A stretch of DNA of 64,000 nucleotides from Abditibacterium sp. (GTDB taxonomy: Bacteria > Armatimonadota > Abditibacteriia > Abditibacteriales > Abditibacteriaceae). The DNA lies in NCBI GenBank assembly GCA_030448265.1, contig JAUJNG010000003.1, positions 124,001-188,000 of the forward strand, read 5' to 3'. The position numbers and the translations under genes were made by a program. Below, one piece after another: positions 11,101 to 19,912 of this stretch (positions are counted from its first letter, which is position 1; every line of letters starts with the position of its first letter). Below the pieces are notes generated by a model. That model worked only from the letters and a program-made list of their open reading frames with translations, was not told the DNA's origin and searched no databases.

Positions 11101-11310
11101 ATGCCCGAAATGGACGGCTACGAGACCATGCAGGCAATTCGCGCTCTGGGCACCTTCGATGATTTGCCGATTATCTCGCTCACCGCCAAAGCGATGGCGG
11201 GCGACCGCGAGAAATGCATCGCCGCCGGAGCCAGCGATTACATCGCCAAACCGGTCGATATGGATCAGCTTCTGGCTTTGATTCGCAAGTATCAAAAAAC
11301 GAGCGGTTGA
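5148..11310 (+). CDS. Hybrid histidine kinase with about ten tandem HAMP units, GAF, HisKA/HATPase and three receivers (broken by a 55-bp duplication)
   Basis: The start is the GTG at 5148 with AAGGAG five bases upstream. Deleting one copy of the exact 55-bp duplication at 5549-5658 gives a single 2035-residue reading frame. In order: about ten 92-residue HAMP units ([10 protein letters not shown]...[11 protein letters not shown]...ANGDL), a GAF domain, a Q/E-rich coiled coil, HisKA with phospho-acceptor H1266 ([10 protein letters not shown]), HATPase ([16 protein letters not shown]), then receivers with acceptor aspartates D1669, D1790 and D1964. There is no transmembrane segment, so it is cytoplasmic. 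The layout resembles fungal group III (Nik1/Os-1) kinases and their bacterial relatives, where poly-HAMP arrays sense osmotic or envelope stress. That role is inferred here. Confidence 0.9.
5549..5658 (+). repeat. Perfect 55-bp tandem duplication causing a frameshift
   Basis: Bases 5549-5603 and 5604-5658 are identical. Because 55 is not a multiple of three, the kinase frame breaks here and reopens exactly when one copy is removed. It may be an assembly artefact or a genuine, revertible duplication. Confidence 0.95.
5690..8185 (+). repeat. 276-bp tandem repeats encoding HAMP units
   Basis: Nine complete copies of a 276-bp unit (92 codons) follow each other, after one more diverged copy upstream. 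Many blocks are identical at DNA level between non-adjacent copies (for example copies 1, 4 and 5 share the [20 protein letters not shown] segment or nearly so). This points to expansion by recombination and ongoing homogenisation. Confidence 0.9.
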
Positions 11311-11317
11311 CAGCCGA

Positions 11318-11362
11318 AACCTCCCCCGTCCCCTCCTTCGTAAGGAGGGGGTGGGGGAGGTT
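11318..11362. repeat. Palindrome between the first and second kinase genes
   Basis: The arms AACCTCCCCC and GGGGGAGGTT, with an inner CCCTCCTT/AAGGAGGG pair, form a strong hairpin. It may attenuate transcription between the two kinase genes. It belongs to the class of CTCC-rich intergenic palindromes seen elsewhere in the window. Confidence 0.8.
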
Positions 11363-11380
11363 AAAACACTCCGCACTCCC

Positions 11381-13171
11381 ATGACTCAAGCCAATGTTCT
11401 TCTGGTAGATGACCGTCCCGAAAATCTGCTCGCCCTGCGCGCGATTCTGGAGTCGGTCGGCTGCCGTCTTGTCGATGCCCATTCGGGAATGGAAGCGCTC
11501 AAATACCTCTTGAAGGACGAGTTCGCGCTCATTCTCATGGACGTGCAGATGCCTGGGCTGGACGGTTTCGAGACCACCACGCTCATCAAGGAGCGCGAAA
11601 GAACCCGTCACATTCCCATCATCTTCGTGACGGCGATTTCCAAGGAACAAAACTACATTTTTCAGGGCTATTCGGCGGGCGCCGTCGATTACATTTCCAA
11701 ACCCTTTGATCCGGTGATTTTGCGCTCCAAAGTGATGGTTTTTATCGACCTGTGGGCCAAAACCGAACAAATCAAGGAGCAGGCCGAACTGCTGCGCCGC
11801 AACGAACAAATGGAAAGCGAACGCGAAATGGCGCGTCTCGAACTGGAACTCAAGCGCAGTCATCTCGCCGAAATCGCGGCTTCGCAGGCCGATCTGGAAC
11901 GCTTCAAAGCGACTCTCGATGCCACCCTCGACGGCGTGGCAATTTTCGATGCCACTCATTTGCGTTATTCCTACGTCAATCAGGGATCGCTCAACCAGTT
12001 GGGCTACGAGCGCGAAGAAATGCTCACCATGAGCGCGCTCGAGGTCAAAACGGAATTCGATGAGAAAAAATTTCGTCGTCTGCTCAAACCGCTTCTCGCG
12101 GGGCAAAAGCAGTCGCTGATTTATGAAACCCTGCACCGCCGCAAAGACGGGGAGATGTTTCCGGTTGAAGTGTTCGTGCAATATGTGTCGCCGCCCTTCA
12201 ACGCGCCGCCTGAAGAACTGGGCGGCTTTATTTCCATCTCGCGTGACATCACCGAGCGCCGCCGCGCCCAGCAACTGCTGATATCGGCCAAAGAAACCGC
12301 CGAGACCGAGCGCACCAACGCCGAGCGCGCCAACCGCGCCAAAAGCGAGTTCATCGCCGGCATTTCGCACGAACTTCGCACCCCGCTCAACGCCATCATC
12401 GGCTTTTCCAAACTGCTGCTCAATCCGCGCGTCGGGCCGCTCAACGAAGACCAGACCGCCTACACCCACGATGTGGTGCAAAGCGCCGAACATCTGCTCG
12501 AACTCATCAACGATATTCTCGACCTTTCCAAAATTGAGGCCGGTAAAATGGCGTTGGAACTTTCGTCGTTTCCCTTCGCGCATCTCATCGAGCAAAGCCT
12601 CACCATCGTGCGCCAGAAAGCTATGGAAAAAGGCGTCGATTTGTCCGTCAAGCTGCCCCACGATGAGAACATCCCCACCGAAATCATCGGCGACGCCCGC
12701 AAAATCAAGCAGGTGATGTATAACCTGCTCTCCAACGCGGTCAAATTCACTCCCAGTGGTGGCAGCATTCTGGTCAGTGCGCGTTACGTCGAGAAAACCA
12801 CCGATTCATCCGCGAAAACCGTTCCTTTTGTGATGATTAGCGTGAAAGATAGCGGCATCGGCATCGCCGAAGAAGATCAGACGCGCATTTTTCAGGCTTT
12901 CGAGCAGGTGGACAGCTCCTACGCGCGCCAGGAGCAGGGCACGGGGCTGGGTCTGGCGCTCACGCAGCGCATCGTGAAGCTGCACGGCGGGCAAATGGAG
13001 TTGGAAAGCACCGTCGGGCAGGGCAGCACCTTTAGTTTCAGCCTGCCCCTGGAACCCGAAACCGAACCGGCAGCGCCGCAAATCCAGGCGCCGGCGCCGC
13101 GCGCCGCCAAGAAACCGGCCCCGCGCAAAACTTCTCGCGCCGGCCAAAACAAAGCAAAGGAACTCGTATGA
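11381..13171 (+). CDS. REC-PAS-histidine kinase
   Basis: This 596-residue soluble kinase starts at the ATG at 11381, where the receiver motif VLLVDDRPEN begins directly. The N-terminal receiver has acceptor D54 (LMDVQMPGLDG) and the KPFD lysine. A coiled coil of about 50 residues leads to a PAS domain (FDATHLRYSYVNQGSLNQLG), then HisKA with H330 ([11 protein letters not shown]) and HATPase (DSGIGI, GTGLGLALTQ). The C-terminal tail is basic and A/P/K-rich. The gene is 70 bp after the giant kinase and overlaps the next receiver gene by four bases, so the block is probably one transcript and one phosphorelay. Confidence 0.92.
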   Translation: MTQANVLLVDDRPENLLALRAILESVGCRLVDAHSGMEALKYLLKDEFALILMDVQMPGLDGFETTTLIKERERTRHIPIIFVTAISKEQNYIFQGYSAGAVDYISKPFDPVILRSKVMVFIDLWAKTEQIKEQAELLRRNEQMESEREMARLELELKRSHLAEIAASQADLERFKATLDATLDGVAIFDATHLRYSYVNQGSLNQLGYEREEMLTMSALEVKTEFDEKKFRRLLKPLLAGQKQSLIYETLHRRKDGEMFPVEVFVQYVSPPFNAPPEELGGFISISRDITERRRAQQLLISAKETAETERTNAERANRAKSEFIAGISHELRTPLNAIIGFSKLLLNPRVGPLNEDQTAYTHDVVQSAEHLLELINDILDLSKIEAGKMALELSSFPFAHLIEQSLTIVRQKAMEKGVDLSVKLPHDENIPTEIIGDARKIKQVMYNLLSNAVKFTPSGGSILVSARYVEKTTDSSAKTVPFVMISVKDSGIGIAEEDQTRIFQAFEQVDSSYARQEQGTGLGLALTQRIVKLHGGQMELESTVGQGSTFSFSLPLEPETEPAAPQIQAPAPRAAKKPAPRKTSRAGQNKAKELV

Positions 13172-13587
13172 GTCTTTCAGGGGGGCCGTCGGGCCTGGCG
13201 GATAAACGCATCCTCATCGTTGAGGACACTATCGAAAATTTGCGTTTGTTTCGCGCCATTTTGCAGCTGGAAGACGCCATCGTTTTGCAGGCCGAGCGGG
13301 CGCTCAAAGGCATCGAAATCGCCAGGAGCGAACTGCCGGACGTAATTTTGATGGATATGCAGATGCCCGAAATGGACGGTTTGACCGCGATTCGCCTCTT
13401 GCGCGCCGACCCGCTCACCCAGCATATTCCCATCATCGTCATCACCGCTTCGGCGATGAGCGAAGACCGCCAGCGAGCGCAGCAGGCCGGCTGCAATGGC
13501 TACATCACCAAACCGGTCGATCCGGCTTCTTTTGGATCGCAAATCGTCGCCTTTATGCAGACGGCTCCTGCGGCGTCCGAGCTTTGA
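13168..13587 (+). CDS. Stand-alone response regulator receiver
   Basis: This 139-residue protein consists of one CheY/DivK-like receiver: RILIVEDTIEN acid pocket, acceptor D63 (LMDMQMPEMDG), conserved T in VITASAMS, and KPVD lysine. There is no output domain. Its ATG overlaps the preceding TGA (ATGA) and AAAGGAA lies upstream, implying translational coupling. It probably shuttles phosphate within the four-gene kinase block. Confidence 0.92.
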   Translation: MSLSGGPSGLADKRILIVEDTIENLRLFRAILQLEDAIVLQAERALKGIEIARSELPDVILMDMQMPEMDGLTAIRLLRADPLTQHIPIIVITASAMSEDRQRAQQAGCNGYITKPVDPASFGSQIVAFMQTAPAASEL

Positions 13588-13611
13588 AAAGCGGCTTTCC
13601 TCTTTCCTCTC

Positions 13612-14910
13612 ATGCAATTAAACGCCTTCAAAAAAAAATCGGCTGCAACGCGCTCCAAAAAAAATGCGAGTGATGAAACCCTGGCCGCCGCAACCGTCGT
13701 TCCCGAAACTGTCGTCCCCGAAACTGTCGTCCCCGAAAACGCGACGGCTCAAAATGCAGTGGCTGACGGTGCGGCAGGCGACTCATCGGGGCGAATTCTC
13801 ATCGTCGATGATATGCCCGCCAACACCCGTTTGCTGGCGGGCATTCTCAAAATCGAGGGCTTCGACGTGATGACGGCGCACAGTGGCGCGGCGGCGCTCG
13901 AACAGGTGCGCGACAATGCCTTCGACGTGGTGCTTCTCGACATTATGATGCCGGAAATGGACGGTTTCGAAGTGTGCGGCCACATCCGCCGCGACGCTGC
14001 GACCGCCAATTTGCCCGTCGTGATGGTGACGGCGCTTCAGGAAACCTCCGACCGCGTGCGCGCTCTGGAAGCCGGCGCCGACGATTTTCTCACCAAGCCG
14101 GTCGAGGAAATCGAAGTCGTGGCGCGCATTCGCTCCCTGGTGCGCGCCAAGCGCGAGCGGGACGCGCTTGAGGAGGCTTATCGCGACATCAAAAAAGCCG
14201 AATCGCTGCGCGACAGCCTCGCCGAAATGCTGGTGCACGACCTGCGAACACCGCTCACCACCATGCTAGCTTCGCTGGACTTGCTGCAAACCGGAAAAAC
14301 CGGCCCCCTGGCGCCGATGCAGCAGGAAGTTACCAATATGTGCATGCGCGGCGCGCGTCATCTGCTTTCCCTTGTGAACGAACTGCTCGACATCGCCAAA
14401 CTGGAAAGCGGGAAGATGAATCTCGACCGCGACTATTTCGCCGCCAACGAGATTTTGAACGAAGCCATCGCCCACGTCGCATCGCAGGCCAAAGATGCGG
14501 ATATCACAGTCGAGTCCGACGCGCCCGCCGCTTTGCCGCCCCTGTGGGCCGACGACGATTTGCTGCGCCGCGTCCTCATCAATCTGCTGGGCAACGCTGT
14601 GAAATTCGCGCGCCGCAAAAGCACGGTGTGGGTGGGGGCTGAGGTGCAAGGCGAGGGCGAAGGCCAGACCATGCTGTTTTCCGTGCGCGACAACGGCGAG
14701 GGCATTTCGCCCGAAGACCAGGAGCGCATTTTTCAAAAATTCGGCCAGGCCGAAAACCGCCGCTCGGGGCGCCGCAACTCGACCGGTCTGGGTCTCACCT
14801 TTTGCAAACTCGCCGTCGAAGCGCACGCGGGTAAAATCTGGGTCGAAAGCGAAGTGGGGCAGGGCAGCACGTTTTTCGTCTTGATTCCCCTGCACAAGCC
14901 CGTTGTTTGA
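13612..14910 (+). CDS. REC-histidine kinase
   Basis: This 432-residue protein has a basic N-terminal tail with a VVPET repeat (15-bp DNA units near 13698), a receiver with acceptor D110 (LLDIMMPEMDG) and the TKPV lysine, a short coiled coil, HisKA with H209 (MLVHDLRTPLT) and HATPase (DNGEGI, STGLGLTFCK). No membrane segment is visible. It lies 24 bp after the lone receiver and closes the signalling block. Its input is unknown. Confidence 0.92.
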   Translation: MQLNAFKKKSAATRSKKNASDETLAAATVVPETVVPETVVPENATAQNAVADGAAGDSSGRILIVDDMPANTRLLAGILKIEGFDVMTAHSGAAALEQVRDNAFDVVLLDIMMPEMDGFEVCGHIRRDAATANLPVVMVTALQETSDRVRALEAGADDFLTKPVEEIEVVARIRSLVRAKRERDALEEAYRDIKKAESLRDSLAEMLVHDLRTPLTTMLASLDLLQTGKTGPLAPMQQEVTNMCMRGARHLLSLVNELLDIAKLESGKMNLDRDYFAANEILNEAIAHVASQAKDADITVESDAPAALPPLWADDDLLRRVLINLLGNAVKFARRKSTVWVGAEVQGEGEGQTMLFSVRDNGEGISPEDQERIFQKFGQAENRRSGRRNSTGLGLTFCKLAVEAHAGKIWVESEVGQGSTFFVLIPLHKPVV

Positions 14911-14925
14911 AGGTCGCCGCACCGA

Positions 14926-15050
14926 GTTGAGCGGTTCCCTCTCCGCTTGCGGGGAGGGTTAGGGGGCAACCGAAAGCGTGGCTGTTCTTCCATTGGGCGC
15001 TCAGTTGCACCGCCCACCCCTCCCTGCAAGCGGAGAGGGAACCGCTCAAC
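14926..15050. repeat. Intergenic palindrome, CTCTCC family
   Basis: The left arm GTTGAGCGGTTCCCTCTCCG (from 14926) is matched by the complementary right arm ending at 15050, with about 33 paired bases and an unrelated centre. It follows the kinase stop codon directly and may serve as a transcription end. Confidence 0.85.
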
Positions 15051-15129
15051 ACGTTTTTCGCAAATTGTTTCGTTGCCAAAACGCGCGGTTATTGCAAACT
15101 GTTGGCGCTCTCGCAGCCAAAGGAACTCT

Positions 15130-15930
15130 ATGAAAAATCAGTTAGCCGTGCAGATGTATACCATCCGCGATTTCCTCAAAACCGCGCCCGACCTGGCGCA
15201 AAGCCTGTCCAAAATCAGCCAGATGGGTTATCCCGCCGTGCAAATGTCCGGCGTGGGCGCCATGAACGGCGACAACCCCGCGGTCGGCGCCCAGGAAGGG
15301 CGCAAAATGCTGGACGACAACGGCCTCCAATGCATCGCGACCCATCGCAGTTGGGACGATCTGGCGAACAAAACCGAGCAGGAAATCGAATTTCACAAGG
15401 TTTTGGGCTGCGATTTCACCGCAATCGGCGGCATTCCTGGCCCCTACAAGGAAAAAGGCGCGCAGGGCTACGCTGATTTCGTGCGCGACGCCGCGCCGGT
15501 GATTGAAAAACTCAAAGCGGCGGGCATTCGCTTCGGCTATCACAACCACGCCTTTGAATTCGAGCGCACCGGCTTCAAAGATGGAATGCCCCAAACCCTG
15601 TTCGACACCTTCATCGAGCAGGGCGGGTCGGATTTTCTGCTCGAACTCGATTTGTATTGGGTCGGCCACGCCGGAGTGAATCCCGAACGCATCGTGGAGC
15701 GCAGCGCCGGACGGATGCCGGTCATTCACATCAAGGACAAGGAAATGGTGGGCAACGAGGCGCACATGGCGCCGATTGGCGAAGGCAACCTCGACTGGAA
15801 AAATCTGCTTCCGGCCTGTAAGAAAGCGGGCGTGGAGTGGATTGCCATCGAGCAGGACACCTGCCGCCGCGATCCGTTCGACTGCCTCAAATCCAGCTAC
15901 GAGTTTTTGACGCAGAATTCGTTTGCTTGA
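15130..15930 (+). CDS. Sugar phosphate isomerase/epimerase (xylose isomerase-like TIM barrel)
   Basis: This 266-residue protein starts at the ATG at 15130 (AAAGGAACT eight bases upstream); upstream in-frame starts would run through the palindrome. It has the family hallmarks of an AP-endonuclease-2 type barrel: LAVQMYTIRDF at the N-terminus, YHNHAFEF metal/substrate loop, ELDLYWVGHAGV, and HIKDKEM late in the barrel. Such enzymes isomerise or epimerise sugars or inositols using a divalent metal. The exact substrate cannot be told from sequence. It is monocistronic and ends in a strong terminator. Confidence 0.85.
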   Translation: MKNQLAVQMYTIRDFLKTAPDLAQSLSKISQMGYPAVQMSGVGAMNGDNPAVGAQEGRKMLDDNGLQCIATHRSWDDLANKTEQEIEFHKVLGCDFTAIGGIPGPYKEKGAQGYADFVRDAAPVIEKLKAAGIRFGYHNHAFEFERTGFKDGMPQTLFDTFIEQGGSDFLLELDLYWVGHAGVNPERIVERSAGRMPVIHIKDKEMVGNEAHMAPIGEGNLDWKNLLPACKKAGVEWIAIEQDTCRRDPFDCLKSSYEFLTQNSFA

Positions 15931-15942
15931 AGCATCGCGGTG

Positions 15943-15987
15943 AAAAAGAACCCGAAGTGCGATCAATTCGCACTTCGGGTTCTTTTT
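15943..15987. terminator. Bidirectional terminator
   Basis: The stem AGAACCCGAAGTGCGA pairs with its complement and is flanked by A5 on one side and T5 on the other. It therefore serves both the plus-strand isomerase gene ending at 15930 and the minus-strand gene ending at 15997. Confidence 0.9.
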
Positions 15988-15996
15988 CGTTGAGAT

Positions 15997-16446
15997 TCAA
16001 GACAGGTTCGCGAGGATTTTCTGCATCAAAGGTGAGGTGTCGTTTTGAAAAACGCGGCGAAAGGCTTGTGTATCCGATTGGTTGAGAGAAGCACAAAATA
16101 CCTCAATAAATTGCTTTCGTTCTCGCATGGGCAAACTTTCGACAATTGCCGTAAATTGGTTTTGATGCTGGGTGGCCCAATCTGCCAACGTCATGCACAT
16201 CTGAGCGCCAGGCGCTTCCGTCGGGCCGTTGAGAAGCCAGTTGCTTATTTCCTTCGTGTCGTTTGTGGCTTCATAGCGCCGCAAAATGCGCCGTGTGTCG
16301 ATGTCAGCGCGCGAGATTCCATCAGAAATCACGTAATCCCAATTCTCAAGAGCAGCTTGACCTGCCTGCAACCAAAACGGCATCGTAACTAACGCAAGTG
16401 GCGATGCAAACAACACACGCCACTTGTGTTCGCGTTTTGCTTTCAT
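15997..16446 (-). CDS. Hypothetical exported or membrane-anchored protein
   Basis: This 149-residue protein has a basic start (MKAKREHKWR) and one hydrophobic segment (VLFASPLALVTMPFWL), followed by a soluble helical domain containing RRILRRYEA and LADWATQHQNQF. No family was recognised. It lies 20 bp downstream of the Q-rich membrane protein gene, probably in the same transcript, and ends at the shared terminator. No strong ribosome site precedes the ATG. Confidence 0.65.
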   Translation of the reverse strand: MKAKREHKWRVLFASPLALVTMPFWLQAGQAALENWDYVISDGISRADIDTRRILRRYEATNDTKEISNWLLNGPTEAPGAQMCMTLADWATQHQNQFTAIVESLPMRERKQFIEVFCASLNQSDTQAFRRVFQNDTSPLMQKILANLS

Positions 16447-16466
16447 GACAGCAACCGCATCCGTTG

Positions 16467-18502
16467 TTACGGCTTGATGCTCTCGAAATAATCTTTCACC
16501 GGCTGTTTATACGCCGGCGGCACGCTTTCGCGCGAAACGGCGTCTTCGGCGTCGCGCTTATACGATTCGTAAACATCGTAATAGGGCGTGCGGGCCTGCC
16601 CGCCTTTGGCTTCGCCCTTGGTGGGAAGCTGCTCCATTTCGCCGCTCCCGCCCCATTTTCCTTTCACGCGGTCGATTTTCTGACGCGTTTTGGGCAACCG
16701 GTCGCTCCACACGTCCTGATAACGCCGTTTGTCACCGGTGCGCAGGCTCTTCGTCTTCGAAACGCCGCCGCCTGAGTTCACGCCCTGCGCGTTGTTGCGC
16801 GGGCCAAGACCCGCCCCACCTCCCACCATTCCGTGTGGGTCGCTGGCTTTGAGGTCTTTGCCTGGCGTCATGGTGCCGCGACAATCGCCGCCAGGACAGT
16901 TGCCCGAACCGACTTCGGTGGGTTTGGCGTTGCCGAACTGCTGTCCGCCGTTGCTTCCGGTCTGGTTTTCGGCGGCGCGCAGTTTGGACATCATGTCCTG
17001 CAAACCCTGCGAGTTGGAGCCGCCCGAACCCCCCTGACGCAGACCATTCGCCATATTTCGCAGCGCATCGGCGGCGGCCTGGTCGCCCTCTTGACCGCCT
17101 TGCTGCTGCTGGCTCTGCCCACCCGCGCCCTGTTGGCTCCCCTGGTCGCCCTGCTTTTGCTGCTGTTGCTGATTGCCGCCGTTTTGCGGTGAGTTTTGGC
17201 CGCCCTGCTGCTGTTGCTGCTGGTTGCCGCTTTGCTGCTCCTGGTTCTGGCCCTGCGGATTTTGACCCTGCTGGGGCTGATTGGCCCCCTGCTTCTGCTC
17301 GCCCTGGTTTTGCTTCTGGCCGTCTTGACCCTGCTGCTGGCCGTTTTGCTGTTGCTTCTCGCCCTGCTGCTGGGCCTGATCTTGCTTCTGCTCGTTTTGG
17401 CCTCGCCGCCGCGCGAACGCAAATCCTGCGCGGTTTTCTTCAAATCTTCGGCGGCTTTTTGTTTTTCGCTTTGCGAAAGCTGATTGTTCTGGACTTTGTC
17501 GGCCAGTTTTTCGAGTTCTTTGGCGGCCTCGTCCCATTTGTTTTGCGCCAACTGCTCCTGAACTTTGCGTCCGGTCTGCGATTGAAGCGGCGTTTCGCGC
17601 AGCGCCTCGGCGATTTGGGGCAGGGCGGCGCTGGATTGGGCCTTCGAGTTTTTCTGCTGCGCCTTTTGCAACTGCTGGCGCAGTTCGCCGATTTCGGTGA
17701 GCGCGGCGCGTTTGGTCATGCGCCCGCGCACCATTTTCTGCCCCAGCTTTTCCAACCGCCGCGATAAACGATTGACTTCGGCGGCCTTGGGATTTTCGGT
17801 TTTGCGAACGTTTTTGGCGACCGCGACGAGTTTTTCGCCCGCGTTCTGCATCGCCGCGACCTGCCGCCTTTCCTGAATGGTTTGAAAAAGCGGAAATTCG
17901 GGCATGAAACAAAACCCGACGAAAAGCAGGCTCAAAGCCGTCAAAATCTGCGCGCGACGGTCGAAAGGAAGCGGATAAACGCGACGCGGATCGAGATTCT
18001 GCGCGCGGGCGGAGGCTTCATCGACAAGAGCCGGAACTAAATCGGTTGGCGGCACGGCGGGCGCGGTCGAAGTCGCAAAACGGGGCAGAAGCGCCGCTTT
18101 GAAACGCGCCAGAGCGCCATTTTGGGGCGCGATTTTGGTCTGGCGCTTGACCTGATCGGGCGACACGAACGCGAGAGCCGACGACAAACGGTCGTCCCAG
18201 GCGAGGGCGTTATCGGCGTCGCAGGCGGCGGCGAAGGTTCCGGCGCGCTGCAGCCATCCGTTGCGAACGCCCCACAACACGAAAACGCCGATAATGGCGA
18301 AGGGCGCCCACATCGGGCCGTCGGGGATGATGTGGAGTTTCCACCCCAACACCGCAAGCGCCGCGAGAGCAACGCCCCAAATCGCCGCGCGCACGATGGC
18401 GCGACTCATTTTTTGCGCGTTGCGGCGGCGCGCCAGACGGCTGAGGCGGTTTTCAAGCGCGGTTCCAGAGGGAAGCGAAGGGGAAAAGTCGGCAGTGGCC
18501 AT
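16467..18502 (-). CDS. Large membrane protein with Q/G/N-rich tail (DUF4175-like organisation; one frameshift)
   Basis: The start is the ATG at 18502 with AGGGAG upstream. Two or three N-terminal membrane helices (WGVALAALAVLGW, FAIIGVFVLWGV, LTALSLLFVGFCFM) precede a long K/E/Q coiled coil. The frame then shifts near 17405: one frame reads QDLRSRGGEAK, the other resumes RGQNEQKQDQAQQQGEK. Downstream is a low-complexity tract of QQQ, QGQ and GQN repeats, and then a conserved-looking C-terminus (YYDVYESYKRDAEDAV). The reconstructed length is about 678 residues. The architecture (helices, coiled coil, Q/G tail) resembles DUF4175 proteins, but that match is tentative. Confidence 0.7.
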
Positions 18503-18611
18503 AAGAACTCCCTGAAAGGACGCGAATTCGAGTGCGGCGCCCCACGTTTTAGCTTACTCAATCGGGGCTGTAATTTCTCGCACTCAGGTGCGGGTTTGAT
18601 GGAGGAAATAG

Positions 18612-18753
18612 CTGCTCGGCTCCCTCTCCCTGCGGGAGAGGGTCGGGGTGAGGGAGAAAAGTGACTGCTTTCATCATTCTTCAAATAGGTTAAAGAACTG
18701 CGGGTTTTCTCCCTCACCTCGACCCTCTCTCGCAGGGAGAGGGAGTCGAGCAG
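18612..18753. repeat. Intergenic palindrome, CTCTCC family
   Basis: The arms of about 49 bp (18612-18660 and 18705-18753), beginning CTGCTCGGCTCCCTCTCCCT, pair with a few mismatches. The right arm ends immediately before the stop codon (18754-18756) of the neighbouring minus-strand gene. The sequence is close to the element at 25274-25460. Confidence 0.85.
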
Positions 18754-19206
18754 TTACTTCCTGCGAGTTGTTTTTCTCTTCGCAAGGTATCGCAGCAGAG
18801 CTATATTGTATGGCTTCATGTAGTTTTGAATCACTTTGTTTAGTCTCTCGGCTAAATTCCCAGGTAGCACATCGGTTGAACCCTTCAAGGTTTTGAATCC
18901 ATTGCGGCGCCCAAAAGCGGAGATGAATTCTTTCCTCGGAACTCCTGGAGCTGCAAGGCCATATCCTGTATATGCAACCCACCTTACATCGCCTTTGCTC
19001 AAAGCTGCGCGTAAATCAACCATCGGATTCGCTTTCTCTAACAATGTTAGTGATTGGTCAAGCGCACGAAGTCGCTCTTCCTCAGACTTGTAATAATCGT
19101 ATTGTCCATTGGGAACCCATTGAGCGCGGGCCTGTTGCTGCATTATGCAACAATAGACAAGACAACTGACCAGGACAACAATTTTGCTTTTGGTGGTTGT
19201 TTTCAT
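18754..19206 (-). CDS. Small secreted protein of unknown function
   Basis: This 150-residue protein starts at the ATG at 19206 (GGAGCGA upstream). It has a signal peptide (IVVLVSCLVYCCIMQQQARA) with probable cleavage before QWVPNG. The mature part is basic and helical (SEEERLRALDQSLTLLEKAN, RLNKVIQNYMKPYNIALLRY, ending KRKTTRRK). No family was recognised. The stop codon abuts the palindrome at 18612, so the basic tail could have been altered by that insertion. Confidence 0.6.
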   Translation of the reverse strand: MKTTTKSKIVVLVSCLVYCCIMQQQARAQWVPNGQYDYYKSEEERLRALDQSLTLLEKANPMVDLRAALSKGDVRWVAYTGYGLAAPGVPRKEFISAFGRRNGFKTLKGSTDVLPGNLAERLNKVIQNYMKPYNIALLRYLAKRKTTRRK

Positions 19207-19224
19207 GATTCGCTCCGTTTTCCC

Positions 19225-19249
19225 GATTGGAAGAGGACGTAAGTCCCGC
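19225..19249. repeat. Solo arm of family A palindrome
   Basis: This 25-bp sequence (GATTGGAAGAGGACGTAAGT and five more bases) matches one arm of the palindrome at 2598-2660 with a single mismatch, and no second arm is present nearby. Confidence 0.75.
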
Positions 19250-19281
19250 CTCTGAGCTTCCCAGTTTAAATTCGCAGCGAC

Positions 19282-19313
19282 AAAAAAGGCGCCTTCTCCG
19301 CAGAGAAAGCGCC
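19282..19313 (-). terminator. Rho-independent terminator
   Basis: On the minus strand GGCGCTTTCTC pairs with GAGAAGGCGCC and is followed by T6. It lies 23 bp past the stop codon of the SRPBCC gene. Confidence 0.85.
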
Positions 19314-19335
19314 CGTTTTGTTCGGCGACCAAATT

Positions 19336-19833
19336 TTACACGCCCGCCGTGTGGTCAGTTTTGCCTTTTTGGCCGCTCGCCGCCGTCGCGCCCTGGGCGA
19401 ATTCGCCCTCGCCGGCCTGCACGACCTTTTTGAAGCGCATCAGGTCTTCTTCGAGCTGGTTTTCGGGGTCGTTGAACATCTTGGCGACCGCTTCGCCCAG
19501 CGCGCCGCCTGGCGGTGTGTATTCCAGGCCGACGGTAACGCGGGTGGTGGTGTCGTCGATGGACTCGAACAAAACCGCGCCGTGGGTTTCGATGGTGCCT
19601 TCGGTGCTCTGCCAGGAAATTTTCTTGTTCTCTTCCATATAGAGCGTTTTGGCGTCCCACTCGACCGAAGTGCCAAGCGGCCCTTTCATTTTCCAGTGCG
19701 TCATTTCCGGCCCGATGACGGTGATGGACTCGATGTTTTCCATGAAACGCGGGAAATTCTCAAAGTTCTTCCAGAACTCGAAAACCTGCGAAATAGGTGC
19801 GTTGACGATGATCTCTTTAGTTACGCTTGCCAT
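19336..19833 (-). CDS. SRPBCC / polyketide-cyclase-like ligand-binding protein
   Basis: This 165-residue protein with GGGAGG eight bases before the ATG is a START/SRPBCC-type fold: VTKEIIVNAPISQVFEFW, FPRFMENIESI, WEW-type strand and the TTRVTVGLEY strand, with a long C-terminal helix (NQLEEDLMRFKKVV). The family binds hydrophobic ligands in a helix-grip cavity, and many members have no assigned role. The C-terminal 20 residues are G/A/T-rich and disordered. It has its own terminator. The function is unknown beyond the fold. Confidence 0.85.
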   Translation of the reverse strand: MASVTKEIIVNAPISQVFEFWKNFENFPRFMENIESITVIGPEMTHWKMKGPLGTSVEWDAKTLYMEENKKISWQSTEGTIETHGAVLFESIDDTTTRVTVGLEYTPPGGALGEAVAKMFNDPENQLEEDLMRFKKVVQAGEGEFAQGATAASGQKGKTDHTAGV

Positions 19834-19912
19834 GTTGATTTGCCTCCCAGCAATGTCGCGGCGGCGTTTCGCAAATCGAATGCCCTTCTTGCGGGGCTGG
19901 GAACGGAAAAAC

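Noticed and set aside
16990..17400. Leucine-rich membrane protein on the plus strand
   Set aside because: It is the antisense reading of the CAG/CAA-rich poly-Q tract of the minus-strand gene.
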